Assembly: GCA_021786815.1 (NCBI GenBank)
Contig: JAJYMR010000048.1
Span: forward strand, 1 to 5,034
Origin: Deltaproteobacteria bacterium
GTDB lineage: Bacteria; Desulfobacterota; Binatia; Binatales; Binataceae
Length of the DNA: 5,034 nucleotides
Reading direction: 5' to 3'
Below, piece by piece: positions 1-4,382 of this stretch (position 1 is its first letter; every line of letters starts with the position of its first letter). The notes below the pieces were generated by a model that saw nothing but the letters and a program-made list of their open reading frames with translations, was not told where the DNA came from and did not search any database. The translations under genes and the position numbers were made by a program.

Positions 1-68
1 TGTCAGATCCATACCGAAAGCCCGGCGTCACCGGTTGGCCGCGGACAGGCATTCACAGAGTCGGAAAC

Positions 69-105
69 AAAAAGGCGGGCCTGGAATGGGCCCGCCCGTC
101 TTTTT
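69..105 (-). terminator. Intrinsic terminator of the amidase gene, probably bidirectional
   Basis: A perfect 8-bp stem, GGCGGGCC (74-81) with GGCCCGCC (89-96), encloses a 7-base loop. On the minus strand the stem is followed directly by five T (plus-strand A at 69-73), about 36 bp past the amidase stop codon, so it should end that transcript. On the plus strand the stem is followed by CGTC and then five T (101-105), so it could also stop a convergent plus-strand transcript arriving from outside the window. The stem core is nearly the same as that of the terminator at 1723-1754. Confidence 0.88.
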
Positions 106-132
106 CACCGCGCAAATGCCGAGTCGCGCGGG

Positions 133-1578
133 TCAGGACGCTGCGTGAGTCGGAGGACGCTTCGACGCCCACGGACGCGCCTCCTCGAGTTGCGAGGCGA
201 GCCGAATCAGCGCCGATTCATCGCCAAACCGCCCGACTATCTGCACGCCAACCGGCAACCCGTCGGCGCTCCAATGCAGCGGCAGCGAGATAGCGGGCTG
301 CCCCGTAGTGTTGAACAGCGGCGTGAACGGACAATAGCTGAACAGATACTGCGTCCACTCGAACGGTTTCATCCCTTTGCGATTCTGGTCCAGGTCGCCG
401 AGTGGCGCCGGCGGCCGCGCGATCGTCGGCGTGACCAGCACGTCGTAGTTCTCGAACCATCCGCCGACCTGGCGCGAGACCGTGTTCTGATGCGCCATCG
501 CAATCAGCAGTTCCGTCGCGCTTATCCCGCGCCCTTCTTCGACGCAGGCGAGTGTGACGGCCTCAAGGTTGTCCGGTCCCGGCTTGCGTCCCGTCGCCTG
601 CGCGGCCACGTCGACGGAAAGCGCGTTGAACGCGACCCAGATGGGATGAACGTTTTTCAGGAACAACTCCCAATCGAAGCGCGGACGGTCCTCGATCAGG
701 TCGTGCCCCAGTTCTTCGAGCAGCTTGACGGTCTCGTGCACCGCCTTTTCGCATTCCGTATGGGCCTTCGCGCCCGACGGGGTGGTCGCCGTCCACGCGA
801 TACGCATCCTTCCGGTTGGCGCACCGACTTCCATCCTGTACGGACGCGGCGGCGCGACGCACAGGCTCGGCGCGCCGATATCAGGCCCGGCTACAGCGTC
901 GAGCAGCGCGGCGGCGTCGCGCACGGTGCGCGTCAGCGCGAACTCAATCGCGAGGCCGCACAACGGGTCGGCGTAATCGGGGCCGGTGGGCGTCCGATCG
1001 CGCGTGGGCTTGAGACCGACCAGGCCGCAGCACGAGGCCGGGATGCGGATCGAGCCGCCGCCGTCGTTGCCGTGCGCCATCGGGACGATTCCCGCCGCAA
1101 CCGCGGCGGCGGAACCGCCGCTCGATCCGCCGGGACTGTGATTGAGATTCCACGGATTGTGGACCGGGCCGAACAGCACTGTTTCGGTTGTCGGATTGTA
1201 GCCGAACTCGGGCGTTTGCGTGGTTCCCGCCAGCACCAGACCAGCGCGGCGAAATCGCGCCATCAGTTCCGTGTCTGCCTCGGGAACCATCCCTTGCGCG
1301 AGTCTCGATCCGGCATCGCATCGCACGCCCTTGGCATGCAGCACCAGTTCCTTGATCAGAAAGGGCACTCCCGTAAAAGAACCTTTCGGCAGTCCGGAGC
1401 GGATCTCGCCTTGCGCTCGCTCGGGCAGTGTCTGCAGGACCGCATTCAGTTTCGGATTGACTTTCGAGGCGGCCTCGAGTGCCGCCGCGAGCAGTTCCTC
1501 AGGTTTCACCTGCTTGCGCGCGACAAGATCCGCAAGGCCGGTTGCGTCGTACGACGTGTAGTCCCTCAGAGAGATCAT
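133..1578 (-). CDS. Amidase signature (AS) family hydrolase, NylA-like
   Basis: A 481-residue cytoplasmic serine amidase, full length for the amidase signature family. The Ser-cisSer-Lys triad is visible: Lys76 in LIKE, cis-Ser152 in the glycine/serine-rich PGGSSGGS motif (149-156) and nucleophile Ser176 in GGGSIRIP (173-180). The spacing (100 residues Lys to Ser, 24 Ser to Ser) fits the family. The NDGGGSIRIPAS form, followed by CCGLVGLKPTR, resembles amidases annotated as 6-aminohexanoate cyclic-dimer hydrolase (NylA) more than GatA, which usually has TDTGGS; this comparison is from memory. The C-terminal FNTTGQPAISLPL and GLPVGVQIVGR blocks are typical of the family. There is no signal peptide. 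The ATG at 1578 is supported by GGAG 7 nt upstream. No gatB or gatC lies nearby, so a role in tRNA-dependent amidation is unlikely. The natural substrate (linear or cyclic amide, or aryl ester) cannot be read from the sequence. Strong terminators on both sides suggest it is transcribed alone. Confidence 0.93.
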   Translation of the reverse strand: MISLRDYTSYDATGLADLVARKQVKPEELLAAALEAASKVNPKLNAVLQTLPERAQGEIRSGLPKGSFTGVPFLIKELVLHAKGVRCDAGSRLAQGMVPEADTELMARFRRAGLVLAGTTQTPEFGYNPTTETVLFGPVHNPWNLNHSPGGSSGGSAAAVAAGIVPMAHGNDGGGSIRIPASCCGLVGLKPTRDRTPTGPDYADPLCGLAIEFALTRTVRDAAALLDAVAGPDIGAPSLCVAPPRPYRMEVGAPTGRMRIAWTATTPSGAKAHTECEKAVHETVKLLEELGHDLIEDRPRFDWELFLKNVHPIWVAFNALSVDVAAQATGRKPGPDNLEAVTLACVEEGRGISATELLIAMAHQNTVSRQVGGWFENYDVLVTPTIARPPAPLGDLDQNRKGMKPFEWTQYLFSYCPFTPLFNTTGQPAISLPLHWSADGLPVGVQIVGRFGDESALIRLASQLEEARPWASKRPPTHAAS

Positions 1579-1585
1579 CCTATTG

Positions 1586-1589
1586 CTCC
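1586..1589 (-). promoter_or_regulatory. Ribosome binding site of the amidase gene
   Basis: The minus strand reads GGAG, then a 7-nt spacer, then the ATG at 1578. This supports that start codon. No convincing sigma70 promoter is visible further upstream. The best pair, a TTGTC-type -35 near 1659-1664, lacks a good -10 box. Confidence 0.65.
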
Positions 1590-1646
1590 ATCAGGCGCCG
1601 ATAAGATCCGCCAACGTGACACGCACTAAGGGCCGCCTAGCACACT

Positions 1647-1663
1647 TTGTCCGCGCGCGACAA
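1647..1663. repeat. Inverted repeat TTGTC-N7-GACAA upstream of the amidase
   Basis: Five-base perfect arms at 1647-1651 and 1659-1663 flank a seven-base alternating CG centre. The repeat lies about 70-85 bp upstream of the amidase start, where an operator or the -35 region could be. The arms are short and the surroundings GC-rich, so chance is a real possibility. No regulator gene is adjacent to tie it to. Confidence 0.25.
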
Positions 1664-1680
1664 TCCTGATTGGCAGGCAG

Positions 1681-1721
1681 TTTGCCGATCGCCGGGGCAC
1701 TGGACACCTCGATTCGGCAAA
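1681..1721. repeat. Perfect 8-bp inverted repeat TTTGCCGA / TCGGCAAA
   Basis: The arms are 1681-1688 and 1714-1721, with 25 bases between them. The right arm abuts the A-tract of the terminator at 1723-1754. On the minus strand it therefore forms a second, loose hairpin just after the T-run, in the region where the amidase transcript may begin. It could be an operator or a 3'-end processing structure. The function is unknown. Confidence 0.35.
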
Positions 1722-1722
1722 T

Positions 1723-1754
1723 AAAAAAGGCGGGCCCGTTGCCGGGCCCGCCTT
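1723..1754 (-). terminator. Strong intrinsic terminator of the TetR-diiron operon
   Basis: A perfect 10-bp stem, GGCGGGCCCG (1729-1738) with CGGGCCCGCC (1743-1752), is closed by a TTGC tetraloop. Two flanking A-T pairs extend it to 12 bp. On the minus strand it is followed by six T (plus-strand A at 1723-1728). It begins about 25 bp after the stop codon of the ferritin-like gene and should separate that operon from the amidase. The plus strand has only TTGCGC after the stem, so termination should be mainly in the minus direction. Confidence 0.93.
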
Positions 1755-1778
1755 GCGCGGTACGCTGGTCCCCCCGGC

Positions 1779-2774
1779 TCAGCCCGCGTACATGTCCAGC
1801 ACACCGAGCTCGCGATACCACGGCTCGGTGCGTTCGTTGAGCAGGTCGAGATGCTTCAGGTTGGGAACGATCGTGTCCACGAACAGGAACGAATTGAACT
1901 TGCGCTCCATGTCCTGCTCGGCGGCGGCCCACTGGGGATTGCGCTTCAACTCGTCCTCGATATCGCTCGCCGAGATGCCGACCTCCTCGAACACGGAATT
2001 GCCCGAAAGGAAGCCGTCTTTGGGCTGCCCGTCAACGATCTTCGTGACCATCATGTCGCACGCGGTAAATGCGAAATCCTCGAGCTCCTTCTTTTCCTTG
2101 CCCGGGAGCCTGCGCACCGCGTCGCGCAGCGCGAGCACGCCGAAGCCGACGTGGCGCGACTCATCCTTGAGCACGTATTCGAGAAGCTCCTTCAGGAGCG
2201 CGTCCTTCGACTCGCGCTGCATGAAGCGGAACGCCGCGATCGCAAGGCCCTCGGCCACGATCTGCATCCCGACGTACTTCGGCTCCCATCGCTCGCTCTC
2301 CATTATCGCGCGCAGCAGCCGGTCGAGCGTCGGGTCGATCGGATAGATCTTGTCGAGCTTCGTAATGTATCGGCGGAAGACCTCGACGTGGCGCGCCTCG
2401 TCCATCACCTGCGCCGCCGCGCACATCTTGGAGTCGAGGTCGGGCACCGCGTCCACCAGTTGCCCGCACACCATCAGGGCGCCCTGCTCCCCGTGCAGGA
2501 ACTGCGAGAGCCGCCATGCGGCGAACTTGCACGCGAGCGCCTCCTTTTTGTCCGCGCTCAGCGAGCGGTACAGCTCCGTCTGGAACATCGGCATCTGCGA
2601 CATGTCGAGCACCTCGCGCTCGATCGGCTGTTCCCAATTGAGCGTCGTGCTCGCGTTCCACTGGTCGCGCTTGGCGTTCTCGTACAGGCGGTCTATCTGC
2701 GGAAGTTTGACGTCGTAGTCCCAGTGAAAAACGCTGTCGAGCGGCGTATGGACTTCGGTCCGTTCGTTGAACAT
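1779..2774 (-). CDS. Ferritin-like diiron (R2/AurF-like fold) oxidase or oxygenase, substrate unknown
   Basis: A 331-residue soluble protein with a complete carboxylate-bridged diiron site. The ligands, in order, are Glu96 (in HGEQ), Glu126 and His129 (DEARH), Glu175 (AEGL), and Glu205 and His208 (DESRH). Both Glu-to-ExxH intervals are 30 residues, the arrangement of the four-helix ferritin-like, ribonucleotide reductase R2-like proteins. The position matching the R2 radical tyrosine, seven residues after the first ExxH glutamate, is Phe133, and no R1 gene is adjacent. Dinucleotide reduction by the usual tyrosyl radical is therefore unlikely, and an oxidase, N-oxygenase or desaturase-like role fits better. 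The N-terminal QWNAS...NWEQP stretch (38-50) is, from memory, shared with uncharacterised ferritin-like proteins. A GTG at 2798 lies eight codons upstream in frame, but the ATG at 2774 has GGAGGG 8 nt before it and is preferred. The gene lies 34 bp after a TetR regulator on the same strand and is probably co-transcribed with it. No electron-transfer partner is in the window. Confidence 0.87.
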   Translation of the reverse strand: MFNERTEVHTPLDSVFHWDYDVKLPQIDRLYENAKRDQWNASTTLNWEQPIEREVLDMSQMPMFQTELYRSLSADKKEALACKFAAWRLSQFLHGEQGALMVCGQLVDAVPDLDSKMCAAAQVMDEARHVEVFRRYITKLDKIYPIDPTLDRLLRAIMESERWEPKYVGMQIVAEGLAIAAFRFMQRESKDALLKELLEYVLKDESRHVGFGVLALRDAVRRLPGKEKKELEDFAFTACDMMVTKIVDGQPKDGFLSGNSVFEEVGISASDIEDELKRNPQWAAAEQDMERKFNSFLFVDTIVPNLKHLDLLNERTEPWYRELGVLDMYAG

Positions 2775-2782
2775 CGCGGATA

Positions 2783-2788
2783 CCCTCC
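2783..2788 (-). promoter_or_regulatory. Ribosome binding site deciding the diiron gene start
   Basis: The minus strand reads GGAGGG with an 8-nt spacer to the ATG at 2774. It is the strongest Shine-Dalgarno match in the window. It lies inside the alternative extended frame that begins with GTG at 2798, so it argues for the shorter 331-residue protein. It sits in the 34-bp gap after the TetR gene and allows independent translation of the second gene. Confidence 0.8.
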
Positions 2789-2808
2789 GTAGCGGCACTT
2801 TATTCGGC

Positions 2809-3423
2809 TCATCGGGCGGCGCGAGCCACCGCGCGTTCGAGACCGCCCAGCGCGAAATTCACGGTCAACTCCTTCAGCTCGTTGAGCGGCAGGCTCGTAT
2901 GGTCGAGCAGCCACGCGACGGCCTGCGACAGCATCCCGATCGTCAGGTTCGCAACCGCGTCGGCCTTATCGCCCAGGGTCGCTTCGAGGTCGCGCCTTAA
3001 GTTCTCGATAAACATCTCGTGGACCCGAACCATCAGGTCGAGAAACGCGGGCCCGTGGCCGAAAACGATTCGGAAAAGCTCGGGGTTTTCGGCGGCCGCG
3101 TCGAGAATCGTGCAGATAGTGATCTTGAGCTTCTCGCGGGCGTCCGCCACGCCCGACTTGGCCTCGTCGATCAGGTCGCGAAGCTCGCCGGCGCCACGCT
3201 CGATCAGCTCGATGAAGATTTCGTTCTTGGTCTTGAAGTGAAGATAGAAGGTTCCAAGCCCTACGTCGGCTTCGGAGGCGATGTCCGCGATGCGGGTGGC
3301 ATGGTAACCCTTGCGCGAAATCACGCGCTCGGCGGCCGCGAGAAGATCGACGCGTGTCTTCTCGCGCCTGCGGTCGAAACGGTTCAGAGGAACGCCTGCG
3401 GCGTGCTTCAGTCCCTCCGTCAT
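2809..3423 (-). CDS. TetR/AcrR-family transcriptional regulator
   Basis: A 204-residue one-component DNA-binding regulator of typical TetR length. The N-terminal helix-turn-helix region spans about residues 22-68: the helix RVDLLAAAERVISRKGY, then TRIADIASEADVGLGTFYLHF, ending in the usual FxxK (Phe63, Lys66). The C-terminal half (about 75-200) is the variable ligand-binding and dimerisation domain, rich in helix-forming residues, and its ligand cannot be predicted. The gene precedes the ferritin-like diiron gene by 34 bp on the same strand, so it probably represses its own operon. A perfect inverted repeat at 3481-3500 and a degenerate copy at 3448-3459 over the -35 box are the likely operators. 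The start is the ATG at 3423, with only a weak AGAAG upstream. That AGAAG is also part of the proposed -10 box, which would give a nearly leaderless mRNA. No internal ATG would keep the full helix-turn-helix, so this start is reasonable. Confidence 0.93.
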   Translation of the reverse strand: MTEGLKHAAGVPLNRFDRRREKTRVDLLAAAERVISRKGYHATRIADIASEADVGLGTFYLHFKTKNEIFIELIERGAGELRDLIDEAKSGVADAREKLKITICTILDAAAENPELFRIVFGHGPAFLDLMVRVHEMFIENLRRDLEATLGDKADAVANLTIGMLSQAVAWLLDHTSLPLNELKELTVNFALGGLERAVARAAR

Positions 3424-3433
3424 CGCGCACGAA

Positions 3434-3462
3434 CTTCTAGTCGGTTATGAAAGAACAGTCAA
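3434..3462 (-). promoter_or_regulatory. Candidate sigma70-type promoter of the tetR-diiron operon
   Basis: On the minus strand TTGACT (plus 3457-3462, 5/6 match to the -35 consensus) is separated by exactly 17 bp from TAGAAG (plus 3434-3439, 4/6 match to the -10). The -10 ends 10 nt before the ATG at 3423, so transcription would begin about three bases before the start codon. A degenerate operator copy (3448-3459) overlaps the -35 box, consistent with autorepression. The surrounding stretch is clearly more AT-rich than the genes. Confidence 0.5.
3448..3459. promoter_or_regulatory. Degenerate second operator copy, TGAAAGAACAGT
   Basis: This 12-mer matches 10 of 12 bases of TGAAAGTTCAGT at 3488-3499, the central and right part of the perfect palindrome. 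The two lie exactly 40 bp apart, close to four helical turns, so both would face the same side of the DNA. It overlaps the -35 box of the candidate tetR promoter. The left arm of the palindrome is not conserved here, so binding would be weaker or need cooperation with the upstream site. This is inference from sequence similarity alone. Confidence 0.35.
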
Positions 3463-3480
3463 TATCGATTAATCGCTCAC

Positions 3481-3500
3481 TACTGAATGAAAGTTCAGTA
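3481..3500. promoter_or_regulatory. Palindromic operator candidate for the TetR regulator
   Basis: A perfect inverted repeat with arms TACTGAA (3481-3487) and TTCAGTA (3494-3500) around a 6-bp centre TGAAAG. At 20 bp, AT-rich, and 57 bp upstream of the tetR start, it has the size and place of a TetR-dimer site. It lies about 18 bp upstream of the candidate -35 box, so repression may rely on the second copy at 3448-3459. The TGAATGA stretch inside it loosely recalls half-sites of fatty-acid-responsive TetR proteins such as Bacillus FadR, but this is from memory and should not be taken as a ligand assignment. Confidence 0.6.
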
Positions 3501-3510
3501 ATGAAAAGCT

Positions 3511-3606
3511 GAGACCATCCGGAGCGCAAGGCTCGGTTTTTCAGCCGCTTTTCGGCGAGAGGGCTCCGATTTCGGGAGCCTGAACGAGCCCCCGCGCGGT
3601 GGTCTC
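3511..3606. other. Multi-branched palindromic element (structured RNA, terminator or MITE-like repeat)
   Basis: Four nested or adjacent stems can be drawn by eye. The closing stem is 3511-3521 with 3597-3606, ten base pairs with one bulged base at 3518. An inner stem is GGCTCG (3530-3535) with CGAGCC (3585-3590). Within it lie two hairpins: GCCG (3544-3547) with CGGC (3553-3556), and GGCTCC (3562-3567) with GGAGCC (3575-3580). Together they make a three-way junction on a long base. On the minus strand the structure lies 24 bp after the lipoprotein stop codon and is followed by AGCTTTTC, so it may act as that gene's 3' end. Flanking GCT triplets (3508-3510 and 3607-3609) would also fit a small inserted element. 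I match it to no known RNA family. Confidence 0.45.
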
Positions 3607-3630
3607 GCTGGGATTATCGGCAGCGGCTCT

Positions 3631-4284
3631 TCAGGGTCCGAAAAGATCCAAATCGGGCGTGGGATTCAGCTCCAGAAACGATTGCGGGACGTTGCAGCAC
3701 AGGCTGTAGCTGGTGCCGGCGCGCGGCTCGGCGTCGTAACCTTCGACGGTGCCGTCGGGCTGGACCCTGATCACCTCGTAGTTGGTCGCCCCCGAGGTGC
3801 GTTCGATTTTGAAAACATAGTAGGTTCCCGATTCGAGCGGCGCGGGAGGTCCTTCATCGGGCACGTCCTGCCGATAGCCGTGGGGAACCTTGGCGTACTC
3901 GATCTTCGCCGGCCGGTACTCCTTCTTGCTCCCAAGGACCGACAGGGGGTTGAGCACGCTTCGATCCGCGAGTATCGACCAGATGGGCGCTCCGCCGTCG
4001 AACCTGACGACCGAGGCGCTTTTTCCGTCGCGCTGGGGCTCCTTGAGGAGCACCGTCGCGCCGTTGAACTGCGTAACAGTGAGCGCTTTGAGCGTGTCGT
4101 TGGGCCGGGCGTAGGTGATGTTGATCGTCGCGCTCGGGGTGGGAGTGGCGGAAGGCTCGGGCTCGGCGGCAGCCACCTGCGACGGAACCGGCGCCGGCTT
4201 TTTCTTCTTGCCCACGAGCGAGCATCCCGAAATGATCGCGAGCACGAGCAGTCCCGCAATCAGAAATCCCCGATATTTCATCAT
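3631..4284 (-). CDS. Proline-rich lipoprotein of unknown function
   Basis: A 217-residue predicted lipoprotein of a family I do not recognise. The signal peptide has Lys3 and Arg5 followed by a hydrophobic core (7-18) and the lipobox ISGC, with the lipidated cysteine at 21. Ser22 at the +2 position would favour the outer membrane under the E. coli Lol rule. A basic patch KKKK (26-29) and a Pro/Ala/Glu/Thr-rich linker (30-53) tether the rest. The mature domain (about 54-217) shows alternating short strands and turns (for example GTYYVFKIER, NYEVIRVQPDGTVEGYD), suggesting a beta-rich fold. An adjacent cysteine pair (Cys196-Cys197) lies near the C-terminus. The ATG at 4284 has AGGG 7 nt upstream; a second ATG at 4281 is equally possible. 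It is divergent from the MFS transporter (98 bp apart), so a link to transport or the envelope is possible but unproven. Confidence 0.88.
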   Translation of the reverse strand: MMKYRGFLIAGLLVLAIISGCSLVGKKKKPAPVPSQVAAAEPEPSATPTPSATINITYARPNDTLKALTVTQFNGATVLLKEPQRDGKSASVVRFDGGAPIWSILADRSVLNPLSVLGSKKEYRPAKIEYAKVPHGYRQDVPDEGPPAPLESGTYYVFKIERTSGATNYEVIRVQPDGTVEGYDAEPRAGTSYSLCCNVPQSFLELNPTPDLDLFGP

Positions 4285-4291
4285 TCTTCGA

Positions 4292-4295
4292 CCCT
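4292..4295 (-). promoter_or_regulatory. Ribosome binding site of the lipoprotein gene
   Basis: The minus strand reads AGGG, with a 7-nt spacer to the first of two adjacent ATG codons (4284) and 10 nt to the second (4281). The spacing favours the first. No acceptable -35/-10 pair is visible upstream: a TTGACG at 4323-4328 has no -10 box at the right distance. Confidence 0.5.
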
Positions 4296-4344
4296 GAAGC
4301 GCGCGGATTTCCGTTATGGGACCGTCAAGATACCCGCGTCGGTT

Positions 4345-4373
4345 TTGAAAGCCGGTTCGCGATCGGCTAGTCT
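4345..4373 (+). promoter_or_regulatory. Weak candidate promoter of the MFS transporter gene
   Basis: TTGAAA (4345-4350, 5/6 match) is followed after 17 bp by TAGTCT (4368-4373), which matches the -10 box only at its most conserved positions (TA...T). It ends 9 nt before the GTG start, so the mRNA would be almost leaderless, as proposed for the tetR promoter. No Shine-Dalgarno sequence is visible before this GTG, which fits that reading but does not prove it. Confidence 0.25.
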
Positions 4374-4382
4374 CTGCGCGCC

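Noticed and set aside
1..60. Possible edge of a neighbouring gene
   Set aside because: The plus frames stay open but run into the terminator hairpin without a stop. The minus-strand ATG codons at 52 and 12 have no ribosome binding site and too little sequence to judge.
145..1629. A 494-residue open frame on the plus strand, antisense to the amidase
   Set aside because: Its translation is very arginine-rich with no recognisable domain, and it mirrors the codon bias of a GC-rich gene. The minus-strand frame carries the full amidase signature, so the antisense frame is a shadow.
1851..2792. A 313-residue plus-strand open frame over the diiron gene
   Set aside because: It is rich in Arg, His and Leu with no motif, and it is fully antisense to a gene with complete metal-ligand motifs.
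3519..3541. Plus-strand terminator-like hairpin: CCGGAGC pairing with GCTCGG, followed by five T
   Set aside because: The stem is only 6 bp with a bulge, no plus-strand gene ends here, and the same bases take part in the larger 3511-3606 structure.
3511..3606. Hammerhead, TPP or cobalamin riboswitch at the cloverleaf element
   Set aside because: I looked for the conserved cores (CUGAUGA/GAAA, CUGAGA, GCCACUG) and found none in the right arrangement on either strand.
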